The position numbers were made by a program, and so were the translations under genes. A DNA stretch of 64,000 nucleotides from Solibacillus palustris. GTDB taxonomy: Bacteria; Bacillota; Bacilli; Bacillales_A; Planococcaceae. The stretch covers positions 186,001 through 250,000 of the forward strand of contig NZ_JAKZFC010000005.1 of the NCBI RefSeq assembly GCF_022549215.1. The letters run 5' to 3'. A model generated the notes under the pieces. It was not told the DNA's origin and did not search any database. It saw nothing but the letters and a program-made list of their open reading frames with translations. Shown in pieces: positions 36,004-44,681 of the stretch (positions are counted from its first letter, which is position 1; each line of letters opens with the position of its first letter).

Positions 36004-37143
36004 TTACTTTTCATTTGAAATGATACGTTCACCATTCATTTTTACAACTTCAACGTCAATCGAGCGAATGGAATTTTCATTTAACGGTACAGTCCCATCT
36101 GCTTGGAATTTTTTCCAAGCCTTATTGTGTTTTCGATACACTACTTCGGATAGACGAAAAACATCCACGCCCATTTCTAATGCTGCTTTATAGGTCGCTT
36201 CAATTTCTTTTTTTATCGCCTCTTCAATTTTATCTTTTACTTGATCCATTTTTTCCTGATTCTCAGATTCTATCGCTTTAACAACACATTTTACCTCCAA
36301 TTCAAAGTGTATCGAATCTTCGTTGATGATTGGACGAATAGTTGGTTTAACGGATTCTATGATATTTGTTATATAAGGTTCTGAAAAACCATCTATTTTA
36401 ATTGTTACTTGACCACGCGTGGTTTTTTCGTTCATCCATTGGAGTCCTTTTACATCGTCGCCTTTTAATTGCCCCATATAACCGTCCTTATAGGTAATTA
36501 AGGCAACAGATTTAATAGAGTATTTGCTATCTGGACCCTTATCTGTTGACCAGCTGTCACTTAGTTCGATGAACGGAATAATGGCCGAATGGCTCGGTTC
36601 ATCAGTATCAATCAAAAGTTCACGGAAATTTATCGGTTGAATAAACGATGATTGTGTCAGCGAGTTGGTTGGATCTGCTATCTTTGATAATGTAATGGCT
36701 TTATTATTAATTGGTGTTGTAAGCAAAATTTCTTCTAATGGGGCATCCGTAACATATGTCCAAGTCGTATAGCGCAATTCCTTATAGCGAATAAAGGCAT
36801 TGACAACTGCCTTTCCTTTTTCTTGTTTTAAAGCTTCGTCGGAAAATACTATATATTCAAGTTGTCCTAAAAAAAGTCTTTCATCCAGAATCTTATATAA
36901 GTTGAAAAAAACCTCATTAAAATTTCGCCCTCTTGCTACACCGACTTCTGCTTGACTCGCTTCAGGATTTGGTTGATCTGATTTGGCGATATTCGTAAAA
37001 TCAATAATTTGGGCATACATGATATATTCATCATCTTTAAAATCAATTCCGAGACTGAAAAGATAATACATTCGCTCCGGTTGAGTTGTATCCCAGCAGC
37101 CTGCAAGTAAAAGAAGGAATGGGAGAAATAGAAGTTTTTTCAT
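36004..37143 (-). CDS. Germinant receptor lipoprotein subunit, Ger(x)C family
   Basis: 379 aa, the third gene of a germination operon. The lipoprotein signal ends in LLLAGCWD (Cys16), which is typical for GerAC-type proteins. YYLFSLGIDF and the long C-terminal domain (RLSEVVYRKHNKAWKKF) fit the family. It sits on the outer surface of the spore inner membrane and with the A and B subunits senses germinants. Its ATG overlaps the stop of the A subunit by one base. Confidence 0.92.
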   Translation of the reverse strand: MKKLLFLPFLLLLAGCWDTTQPERMYYLFSLGIDFKDDEYIMYAQIIDFTNIAKSDQPNPEASQAEVGVARGRNFNEVFFNLYKILDERLFLGQLEYIVFSDEALKQEKGKAVVNAFIRYKELRYTTWTYVTDAPLEEILLTTPINNKAITLSKIADPTNSLTQSSFIQPINFRELLIDTDEPSHSAIIPFIELSDSWSTDKGPDSKYSIKSVALITYKDGYMGQLKGDDVKGLQWMNEKTTRGQVTIKIDGFSEPYITNIIESVKPTIRPIINEDSIHFELEVKCVVKAIESENQEKMDQVKDKIEEAIKKEIEATYKAALEMGVDVFRLSEVVYRKHNKAWKKFQADGTVPLNENSIRSIDVEVVKMNGERIISNEK

Positions 37144-38576
37144 TACTCTTTCTCCCTCGTTTTATCTTGAAGATTTTTTGTTGCTGTCCTTTTTTTATAG
37201 GATGACATAGGAGGGCGGAATAGCGTTACTTTCAAATTCGACCAAGAAAGATCAGCTGTAAAGTAAAGGTAAGGAACGCCATACACGCGCAAGTTGGCTA
37301 AATAAAGCACGAACAAATAAAGCGATAAAAATAAGCCAAATAAGCCGAATACAGAGGTCATAAGAATATTCAAAATGCGCATAATACTTACTGTAGTAAC
37401 GAGCGATTGATTTACAAGAGTAAATCCTGCGATTGTTGAAATGGCAATAACGACAATCATTGCAGGGCTTGTTATTCCTGAACGTATTGCAGCATCTCCG
37501 ATAATAAGTCCTCCAACGACACTAATCGTCCCACCGAGGGTACTTGGCAAACGTAATCCGGCTTCTCGAAATAGCTCAAACATGAGTAACATACCGAGCA
37601 TTTCCAACGCCGTTGGAAGCGGTAACCCAGTATTTGCTTGAACGATTGTCGCAAGTAACGGGAATGGTAATTGTTCTTGATGAAATGTCGTTAAAGCAAG
37701 CCAAAATGCAGGTAAAAATAATGCGATAAGAATACTTAAAATTCGTAAAATTCTCTCTATTGAGCTTGTAACCGCTGGGTGATCAAAATCTTCACCTGAT
37801 TTTAATAGCAAAAACAAATTGACGGGAGTAATTACCGCATATGAAATGCCATCAACGAGAATAACAAAGCGTCCTGCTGATAATGCCATTACAGCAAAAT
37901 CCGGTCGACCAGTCGTATCGTTTAGCGGTAAAAAATAGGACCGTTTATTAAAACGTTCCATAAGTGATTCACTGCTTATAAGAACATCAGTAGAAACAGA
38001 CTCCAAATCCTGCTTTAGTTCTTTTAGTATCGTTAAATCTGCTATATCTTGAAAATAAAGAATGGCAAGCTTCGTTTTCGAGCGTTCCCCAATGGATAGC
38101 TTTTCAACGGCAAGAGAATCAGTAGGTAGTCGCTTACGAATCAGTGCAATATTAATTGATAAATCTTCAATAAAATTGTCTCGAGGCCCTTTTATTTGTA
38201 CCTCTAATTTCGTTTCTTCTGGACTTCGATTAGGCTTTTTTTCAATATTACTTGATAATAGTATTTGAAGCTTTTCCACATAAATAAGGACAAAGCCACC
38301 AAATACATTCGTTGTGGCATCGTTTAAATCTGTGATTTGTTGTAAATCAGGAAGGTATAAATTTTGGAAAAGCATATTTTCAGTTAACGGTTTATCGGAG
38401 TCACTACAAATCGACTGAAGTCTAGGTACAATAATTTCATTTAGTGAGTATTTGTCAATCATCGCATCGCATGTAATAAGTGTTACTTTGCTTGTTTGAA
38501 AGGAATACGTTTGAAAATGAACATCCTCACAATGTTTAAAGTGCTCTTTTAACGAAATCGTATCAATTTGATGCAT
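37143..38576 (-). CDS. Germinant receptor A subunit, GerA family
   Basis: 477 aa. A soluble N-terminal domain (~1-240, including LLSSNIEKK and GPRDNFIEDLSINIALIRKRL) is followed by five or so membrane helices (~245-440) with the conserved LPAFWLALTTFHQEQLPFPL and RLPSTLGGTISVVGGLIIGDAA stretches of GerA/SpoVAF proteins. It overlaps the B subunit gene upstream by 14 bases and the C subunit gene by one. It is the core of the germinant-sensing complex, made in the forespore. Confidence 0.93.
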   Translation of the reverse strand: MHQIDTISLKEHFKHCEDVHFQTYSFQTSKVTLITCDAMIDKYSLNEIIVPRLQSICSDSDKPLTENMLFQNLYLPDLQQITDLNDATTNVFGGFVLIYVEKLQILLSSNIEKKPNRSPEETKLEVQIKGPRDNFIEDLSINIALIRKRLPTDSLAVEKLSIGERSKTKLAILYFQDIADLTILKELKQDLESVSTDVLISSESLMERFNKRSYFLPLNDTTGRPDFAVMALSAGRFVILVDGISYAVITPVNLFLLLKSGEDFDHPAVTSSIERILRILSILIALFLPAFWLALTTFHQEQLPFPLLATIVQANTGLPLPTALEMLGMLLMFELFREAGLRLPSTLGGTISVVGGLIIGDAAIRSGITSPAMIVVIAISTIAGFTLVNQSLVTTVSIMRILNILMTSVFGLFGLFLSLYLFVLYLANLRVYGVPYLYFTADLSWSNLKVTLFRPPMSSYKKRTATKNLQDKTREKE

Positions 38577-39660
38577 CGCTTTCCACCTTACTGTTTGTTC
38601 TCTTTCGTAAAAGAAACAGCAATAAAAACGCTAATATGAAAAAGAACAAAGCTGTACTTATTAAAAAATACTTCCCTTTAATCTCGATAAATATACTGTC
38701 ATTTATCAAAAATAGCGGCAATGTTAAAAAAATAAATGCTGGTGCAACGATTTCCCAAATTTTTTTTTTCTTCCCTGTCATCCCTAATAGCTCAATGGCG
38801 ATATATAATAAAAAGCCGACGCGTATAAACGTACCTGTTAACCATTGATAAATAGAGAAGAAGTCTAAATGCGATACATAGTTACCAATTTTAGCAATTC
38901 TCCATTCTTCAAAGGCAGGATAACGTTGTCTAGCAGCTTCTGTAGGACCGAATTCTGTAATTGCACCTATTAGTGGACCAAGCGTTAAGCCAACGAGAAT
39001 GAAAAGAATAATGAGTAGGTGCGTAAATTTTAATTTTTTCGTAAAATGCTGTTGAATAAACAAAAGCAAAAGAATTTCAAAAAAGCCGGAAGCAGGATAT
39101 ACGACCGTTTTTATGATGGGGGAATAGCCATGCTCGAAAAATGGACGCAGTAATGAATGGTCTTTTACTTGTAAGTTGACAAACGCAACGAAAAAGCCCA
39201 ATACAACGACACCAAATAGGACGATAATATTCGCCATCGTAATACTTAACACGGACGACGTGGCTAATAAAAGGCAAACAACTGAAAAAAGGAAAAATAG
39301 TAGGAGAACGGGTGTTTCAATTAAGAAGGTTGTCGACACCCATTGTAAAGTTTCACGCATTGTAAATGCAGCCATTAATATTAAATAAAAAACAATTACA
39401 TAAATCACTACGTTTCCGAATTTAGGGTAATTTGTAAGCAAACGAGTACGAACGGAATCCGAATGTAGCTGTTTTTGAAGTAGAAAAAATACATAAAGCC
39501 AGGGAACGGTGATAAGAGCTGACAAAATGATTGACATCCATGAATCGCGCTCAGCTCCACTTAATAAAGAGGGAATGATTGTTACGTGATTTTTCAAGCC
39601 AATCACCGTCATCGATAAAAAAACAATATGAAGAATACTAATTTTACCTTTAGATTTCAT
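38563..39660 (-). CDS. Germinant receptor B subunit, GerAB/spore permease family
   Basis: 365 aa with ten membrane helices, of the amino acid/polyamine transporter-like GerAB family (Spore_permease), thought to bind the germinant. It begins KGKISILHIVFLSMTVIGLKN, a usual start for these proteins. It is the first gene of the operon, so the order is B-A-C rather than the classical A-B-C of gerA. The ATG follows GCGAGGAA. A forespore (sigma-G) promoter is expected upstream but could not be assigned with confidence. Confidence 0.92.
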   Translation of the reverse strand: MKSKGKISILHIVFLSMTVIGLKNHVTIIPSLLSGAERDSWMSIILSALITVPWLYVFFLLQKQLHSDSVRTRLLTNYPKFGNVVIYVIVFYLILMAAFTMRETLQWVSTTFLIETPVLLLFFLFSVVCLLLATSSVLSITMANIIVLFGVVVLGFFVAFVNLQVKDHSLLRPFFEHGYSPIIKTVVYPASGFFEILLLLFIQQHFTKKLKFTHLLIILFILVGLTLGPLIGAITEFGPTEAARQRYPAFEEWRIAKIGNYVSHLDFFSIYQWLTGTFIRVGFLLYIAIELLGMTGKKKKIWEIVAPAFIFLTLPLFLINDSIFIEIKGKYFLISTALFFFILAFLLLFLLRKRTNSKVESDASN

Positions 39661-39890
39661 AGAAAATTCCTCGCACTTTTTCTCTATTGAATGATTATTA
39701 GGTGGAAAAGAATATGTACTTACCTTAACTTAAGATAAGCACTCTCTTCCTAGCACAAAGTATTGCCAAAAATAGAGTGGTTATACAATTTTGAGGATGT
39801 TAGTATCAGATACTATATTTCTTATAAAGTGAAATTTCAATCAGTCGGATTTTACTTAATCGAAGGGAATAATATTTATTTTGGAAAATA

Positions 39891-39920
39891 CAAAAAGCGC
39901 TAGCTCGGGCTAACGCTTTA
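39891..39920 (-). terminator. Terminator of the C39-like peptidase gene
   Basis: On the minus strand AAAGCGTTAGC pairs with GCTAGCGCTTTTTG; the stem includes the TAG stop codon. Confidence 0.8.
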
Positions 39921-40440
39921 TCGGTTCAATTTTAACAAAGTTTAATACTTTACGATTATCATCAAATTTAAAGGAGCGCACTTGGCTATCGCGATTACGA
40001 CCACCATTATCATGGATTGTTAAGTACAATTCACTGTCTTTGATATCGTAGCCAATAAGTGGAACCCAATGGTATTTATAAAGCGGCTTATTTTTAGTTA
40101 GAAACTGCCATGAAAAATAGACATCAAAGCGCATCGCTACAGGATTGCCTTCACGTAACTGCTCAATTGCTTGCGTTATTGTACATTCTTCCACACACCA
40201 ATCATCACCAAGCAGCTTGCGCAAATTGCGGATTAGACGCCACTTAAATAATCCGATTTTTGTACCGCCAAGTAGTTTATACAATTCGTTAATATCATGT
40301 GGTAGCACCTTTTCGTCATTTTGACATAAATAATTTAAAATCACGTGTGCTGTAGTTGGTCCGCATGCAGAGTTTTGGAATTCAGTCCGAATATCTGCAC
40401 TATATTGTGATTTTCCTGTGATATTTAGTAGGATTTTCAT
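39910..40440 (-). CDS. C39-like (papain-fold) peptidase family protein
   Basis: A 176-aa soluble protein of the Peptidase_C39_2 family. The catalytic Cys26 is in SACGPTTAHVIL, the His in KYHWVPLIGYD, and an Asp/Asn in IHDNGGRN. It has no signal peptide or transporter domain, so it is not a bacteriocin exporter. Such stand-alone proteins may be intracellular peptidases or transglutaminase-like enzymes; the substrate is unknown. The ATG follows GGGAGG. It is divergent from the sigma factor operon. Confidence 0.8.
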   Translation of the reverse strand: MKILLNITGKSQYSADIRTEFQNSACGPTTAHVILNYLCQNDEKVLPHDINELYKLLGGTKIGLFKWRLIRNLRKLLGDDWCVEECTITQAIEQLREGNPVAMRFDVYFSWQFLTKNKPLYKYHWVPLIGYDIKDSELYLTIHDNGGRNRDSQVRSFKFDDNRKVLNFVKIEPIKR

Positions 40441-40562
40441 GCTACAACCTCCCAGTTATTATAAAGTAATAATATACCTAAATAAAATATATTGGGCCCT
40501 TTTGAAACTATTTCAAGTAGTGTGCCGTCTAACGGTAAATTCATTTGTAAGGTGGTGACAAA

Positions 40563-41087
40563 ATGCAGCTAGAGCAATTGATCCGAGCGCATGGTGAAGA
40601 ATTATTACGCCTTGCTTATACATATGTGAAGAATAACGAAGCAGCTGAGGATATTGTACAAGACGTCTTACTAAAAGCCTTTGAGCAGCAGGGACAATTT
40701 CGTGGTGAAGCAAGTTACCGCACGTATTTATATCGCATGACAATAAACCGTAGCTATGATTATTTACGCAGTTGGAGCCATAAAAATACCATTTTCACTG
40801 AAAAAATCCAACAATTTTTTAAAGGCACGAAATCAGCGGAGCAGGAAGTACTTGTATTAACAGAAAATCGGGCATTAGGTAAGGCGGTGCTCAATTTACC
40901 GATTAAATACCGTGAAATCATCATCTTATATTATTACAAAGAACTTAAAATCGATGAAATTGCCGAGATGTTATCGTGTTCAGACAATACGGTGAAAACG
41001 AGGCTAAGGCGCGGACGGGAAAAACTAAAGCAAACGCTAGAAGGAGGTGCGTGGGATGACGAAATCTCAAATGAAACAGGCCATTGA
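40563..41087 (+). CDS. ECF-type RNA polymerase sigma factor
   Basis: 174 aa. Region 2 (~10-75, with AAEDIVQDVLLKAFEQ and YLYRMTINRSYDYLRS) binds the -10 element, and region 4 (~110-165, with LNLPIKYREIIILYYYKELKIDEIAEML) is a helix-turn-helix for the -35. The downstream gene overlaps by 32 bases and encodes a membrane protein with a short cytoplasmic N-terminus, as expected for its anti-sigma partner. It probably autoregulates the operon. The signal is unknown. Confidence 0.92.
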   Translation: MQLEQLIRAHGEELLRLAYTYVKNNEAAEDIVQDVLLKAFEQQGQFRGEASYRTYLYRMTINRSYDYLRSWSHKNTIFTEKIQQFFKGTKSAEQEVLVLTENRALGKAVLNLPIKYREIIILYYYKELKIDEIAEMLSCSDNTVKTRLRRGREKLKQTLEGGAWDDEISNETGH

Positions 41088-42486
41088 CGAAGCAATTAGT
41101 AACGGACCGATGATGAACGAGAACTTTGTGCAAAAAATACTGAACGATAAAAAACGTCCGAAAAAAACAATTCCTTTTTTACAACCAGCACTTGTAGTAG
41201 TAATGATGCTTGTGATTGGTACGTTGCTTTATTTTAGTCCTTCACAAACGAAGCAATCTGCAGTAGAAATTAAAGAGTATAGTTTAACAGACACACAAGC
41301 CAAGCTCGTAGAAGGCTTTTATACTGCCATTGCCATGAAGGATGAAAAGGCGCTGGCAAAAGTGGCAACAATGAGCAACGAAGAAGTCATCAATCGTTAT
41401 AAAGCGTTTGACTTAACGAAACAAATAGAAGTGATTAAAACAATTGATGATGAAAAAGAGCTAATGCTTTATATAAAATTACGAGGTGCGACGTATTCGT
41501 ATTTAGAAAAGCTGGTACTAGATAAGGAAAGCGAAAAATTCATCATAAGTGATGCGTATGAGTTTCTTTTTTACGAGGAAGACATTGAGCTCCCAAAATC
41601 AATTGCTCTAACTTATCAAGATGCACCTATTGCGACACCTATGAAAACTACACCATGGAAGCTTGATAAGGCCGAACAACAAACAATCAATGGCAACACA
41701 CTGTATCAAATTGAAACAAAAGAAGGCATGCAGCGAATATTTGAATCGTTTTCTGGTGAGCGCTTTGATTTAGGGATCGCAAGTGAGGGGATTTCTTATT
41801 TTAATTCCGGCGAAAGTAATCAATTTTTTATCATTGATACCTTAACGAAGCAGATGACGTATATTTACTTGAATCAGCAAGGAACTTATCAAATGATCAC
41901 GGGTGAACTGGATTGGCAAAGTATCACGCAATATCAAACCGAGTTTCATGATGCACCGTTTATAGTAACGGGTGGCACACAACCAAAAATTATGACGATT
42001 CAAAATGATAAGCTTATTTATGCAAATATTTTTGCGAATGCTGAATTTGTACAGCCACTTGAATTTTATAGTTCAGAAAGCTATGGCGATTCATTACTTG
42101 TAAAATATACAGAGGATTTGCGGCAAACATCTCAGTATTTCGAACTAAAGTCGATGAATCTCTATGAGGATTATAGGTTGCGAGACATGTTGATAGCAAA
42201 GCCAGAGCATTTTAAAGATATGTCATTAACTAATCGTTATAAGGATCAACTGATTTATATTTTTAATGAGGGCACGATTTATTACAGAGGTAAAACGAGT
42301 ACAGGCGAATTAATTGAAAAAACGTACACAAATATTCAAATCGAAACAATGGACAATCAATATTTTATTACAGGTGATGACGGCTTTAGCTGGACATTAA
42401 CACGCACCGCACCACGCATTTTGCAGGATGAAAAAGGCATTGAATATACAATACCTATTGCGTTTGAGGATATACCTCAGAATTAA
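41056..42486 (+). CDS. Large single-pass membrane protein, probable anti-sigma factor
   Basis: 476 aa; the start is the ATG at 41056 behind GGAGGT, inside the sigma gene. A ~38-residue cytoplasmic segment is followed by one membrane helix (~39-58, FLQPALVVVMMLVIGTLLYF) and a ~415-residue external domain rich in beta strands with no recognised family (including a repeated pattern of YQ, FD and YF motifs). The position next to an ECF gene and the topology fit an anti-sigma factor with a large sensor domain. No zinc-binding HxxxC..C motif is visible in the cytoplasmic part. Confidence 0.65.
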   Translation: MTKSQMKQAIDEAISNGPMMNENFVQKILNDKKRPKKTIPFLQPALVVVMMLVIGTLLYFSPSQTKQSAVEIKEYSLTDTQAKLVEGFYTAIAMKDEKALAKVATMSNEEVINRYKAFDLTKQIEVIKTIDDEKELMLYIKLRGATYSYLEKLVLDKESEKFIISDAYEFLFYEEDIELPKSIALTYQDAPIATPMKTTPWKLDKAEQQTINGNTLYQIETKEGMQRIFESFSGERFDLGIASEGISYFNSGESNQFFIIDTLTKQMTYIYLNQQGTYQMITGELDWQSITQYQTEFHDAPFIVTGGTQPKIMTIQNDKLIYANIFANAEFVQPLEFYSSESYGDSLLVKYTEDLRQTSQYFELKSMNLYEDYRLRDMLIAKPEHFKDMSLTNRYKDQLIYIFNEGTIYYRGKTSTGELIEKTYTNIQIETMDNQYFITGDDGFSWTLTRTAPRILQDEKGIEYTIPIAFEDIPQN

Positions 42487-42680
42487 TGATTGAAATCGAA
42501 TATGACGATGGTAAAAAAGAAAAGTTACAGTTATGGTTAAATGAAGAAAGTCAAACAAGCTTTGTGAAGAAAATCGATACGCTGAATAAATTTGAGAGCC
42601 TGTTTACCATTCCTGACGAGCTGGCCAATCATTTCCGACAATTAGTTGAGCAAATTGAGGAAATCGACAACTCCAAATAA
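42486..42680 (+). CDS. Small soluble protein, third gene of the sigma operon
   Basis: 64 aa, acidic and helical, no signal peptide or membrane segment. The ATG overlaps the stop of the preceding gene by one base (TAATG), so it is translated from the same mRNA. It is followed by a terminator. No family was recognised. It could be an accessory regulator of the sigma/anti-sigma pair. Confidence 0.7.
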   Translation: MIEIEYDDGKKEKLQLWLNEESQTSFVKKIDTLNKFESLFTIPDELANHFRQLVEQIEEIDNSK

Positions 42681-42725
42681 AAACGAAACCTACCTCCAAA
42701 TTCGGGGTAGGTTTCGCATTTTTAC
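42680..42725 (+). terminator. Bidirectional Rho-independent terminator
   Basis: AAAACGAAACCTACC and GGTAGGTTTCG, followed by CATTTTT, lie between the convergent sigma operon and MFS gene. Confidence 0.9.
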
Positions 42726-42745
42726 AATCTGTTATATAAGCATAC

Positions 42746-43924
42746 TTAAGAAAATTTTGGTGTTTGTATCTTTTTCCACATAAATGTGAAAATAATCGTT
42801 CCTATTAAAATTATTAGGCCAGCAATAAATGGATACAAAATTTGAATATCATATAATGCACCCGCAAGAAGTGGTCCTAAAATGTTACCAATACTCATAT
42901 ATGCATTGTTCATGCCCATCGCAAAGCCCTGTTCATTGCCCGCTAATTTTGAAATAAGTGTCGTGAGAACGGGACGTAAAATCGATGTTGCGAGGAAAAT
43001 TAATAATGAAATGGCAAAAAATAAATTGTAGCTATTGGCGATAATCGATAGTGAGAAGCCAATTGCTGTGACGATTAAAAAAAGTTTTAAGACATTTAAT
43101 TCGCCCATTACTTTGACAATCCAATCGACAACAAACAGCTGCATAATGACACCTACTAAGCCAGTAGCCGTCACCATAAACGCAATTTCTTGAGGCGTTG
43201 CACCAAATTGATCATTCACATAAAGGCCAAGTACCGTTTCATATGCCATTAAGCCGAAGCTCATTATTAACGTAATAATCAATGGAATAAAGAATGGCTT
43301 TTTCACAGATAAAAGAATGTCTTTTACCATAGATGAATCTGGTTGCGCCTCGATATCCACTTTTTCTAATTGGCTTTCCTTTAATGTAAAGAAAGAGACG
43401 ACAAACGCTAAAAGTCCTACAATTGCCGAAACTAATAAAGGAGTTTTCAGTCCATAATCAGCTAAAAAACCACCGATACCAGGACCAATCACAATGCCTA
43501 AAGACATCGCAGCAGAAATAAAACTATTCCCCTTTGCACGCTGGTCCATTGTTGTAATATCGGCTACATATGCATAAATTGCTGGAATTAAAAACGCACA
43601 GCCAATCCCACCAATCGCGCGTGATACATACAGTAACGCAACTGAATCAGCAAAATAAAAGATAAACATCGAGATTGCTAATGTTAAAAGTCCGATATTA
43701 ATGAGCGGGCGGCGACCATATTTGTCGGTCCATTTCCCACCAATAGGTGATACTAAAAACTGAGCGAATGCGAAAATCGCAATAATTAGCCCTGCAGCCG
43801 TCCCACCTTGGCCAAGTTCTTTTAAATAGGCAGGGATAATCGGAATAATTATCCCAAAGCTTCCTACTGCAATAAACATATTGAGCATAAGAAGCGCTAA
43901 TTTTTTTCGTTGATCTGAAGTCAT
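42746..43924 (-). CDS. MFS drug-efflux transporter (Bmr/NorA type)
   Basis: A 392-aa protein with twelve membrane helices. The start is the ATG at 43924 behind AAAGGA; the frame is open 22 codons further without better support. GGKWTDKYGRRPL (A motif in the 2-3 loop), RAIGGIGCAFLIPAI and LGIVIGPGIGGFLADYG (C motif of drug:H+ antiporters) are present. It should expel hydrophobic drugs or dyes using the proton gradient. The closest relatives are Bmr3/NorA/YttB-like proteins; the substrate is unknown. Confidence 0.9.
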   Translation of the reverse strand: MTSDQRKKLALLMLNMFIAVGSFGIIIPIIPAYLKELGQGGTAAGLIIAIFAFAQFLVSPIGGKWTDKYGRRPLINIGLLTLAISMFIFYFADSVALLYVSRAIGGIGCAFLIPAIYAYVADITTMDQRAKGNSFISAAMSLGIVIGPGIGGFLADYGLKTPLLVSAIVGLLAFVVSFFTLKESQLEKVDIEAQPDSSMVKDILLSVKKPFFIPLIITLIMSFGLMAYETVLGLYVNDQFGATPQEIAFMVTATGLVGVIMQLFVVDWIVKVMGELNVLKLFLIVTAIGFSLSIIANSYNLFFAISLLIFLATSILRPVLTTLISKLAGNEQGFAMGMNNAYMSIGNILGPLLAGALYDIQILYPFIAGLIILIGTIIFTFMWKKIQTPKFS

Positions 43925-44006
43925 TGTTGTTCCTTTCATCTTACAAATTTGCATGTAGACCATTGTAATATGGAATTTGAATGAACACAAATACTATTAG
44001 GAAGTA

Positions 44007-44041
44007 AAAACGAACGAAGCCAATAGATGCTTCGTTCGTTT
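44007..44041 (-). terminator. Rho-independent terminator of the thioredoxin gene
   Basis: AAAACGAACGAAGC and GCTTCGTTCGTTT form a long stem just after the stop; on the minus strand T4 follows. Confidence 0.9.
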
Positions 44042-44045
44042 CAAA

Positions 44046-44363
44046 TTATGCTTGTGCGTTTAAGAACTCTTCAACTTGTGCAGGTGATTTTGCATTAGCG
44101 CTATGTAAGTGAGCTAATTTTTCACCGTTTTTGAAGATTAATAATGATGGAATCCCCATGACTTGATATTTCTCAGCTAAATCTGGGAAGTTATCACGGT
44201 TAATTGAGTACCAGTCATATTGGTTGTATTCTTCAATAATTGGATCGATAAACATATCCATACGCGTACAGTCTGGGCACCAGCCAGCGAAGAACTTAAT
44301 GATGACGGCTTTGTCTGTCCCTGTTAGTTCTGTGAATTGTTCAATTGTTGTAATTTCTTGCAT
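44046..44363 (-). CDS. Thioredoxin family protein
   Basis: A 105-aa soluble thioredoxin fold protein with the active site FAGWCPDCTRMD (CPDC rather than CGPC) and the cis-Pro loop MGIPSLLIF. The start is the ATG at 44363, ten bases behind AAAGGAG; a GTG three codons earlier is too close to the site. CPDC thioredoxins (YtpP/YusE-like) occur in many Bacillales. It reduces disulfides in the cytoplasm. Confidence 0.88.
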   Translation of the reverse strand: MQEITTIEQFTELTGTDKAVIIKFFAGWCPDCTRMDMFIDPIIEEYNQYDWYSINRDNFPDLAEKYQVMGIPSLLIFKNGEKLAHLHSANAKSPAQVEEFLNAQA

Positions 44364-44571
44364 TTGTTTCACGCTCCTTTAAGCTCATTGTACACGAAAT
44401 TAGACGATTACGAAAAGTAATTAAACTTTAACAATGAATAAAAATAGAACTGTAATTTTTCGATTTATTGGTTTAATCGTAAATTGCAATTCGACGATAT
44501 TTGAAAAAGAAAAATATTATTTGAATCTATTTTGAGCGAAATAGATTTTTCTAAAAATTTCAAGAAAATTA

Positions 44572-44600
44572 TTGCGCAAATTGTCAAAATAATCTACACT
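44572..44600 (+). promoter_or_regulatory. Sigma-A promoter of the fadNAE operon
   Basis: TTGCGC (44572-44577), a 17-base spacer, and TACACT (44595-44600). It lies 43 bases upstream of the FadR box. The 318-base gap before fadN also contains AT-rich DNA without a gene. Confidence 0.6.
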
Positions 44601-44642
44601 AAGAACAGAAAAGCTGTTTGAAGTTTTTTTTTCATTTCAAAA

Positions 44643-44660
44643 TGAATGACTGTTCATTCA
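44643..44660. promoter_or_regulatory. FadR operator
   Basis: TGAATGACTGTTCATTCA agrees, with one central mismatch, with the B. subtilis FadR consensus (TGAATGAnTAnTCATTCA). Placed after the promoter and before fadN, it fits repression that is relieved by long-chain acyl-CoA. No fadR gene is in this window. Confidence 0.85.
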
Positions 44661-44681
44661 AAGGAGAAGGGGGAAGTGCTC

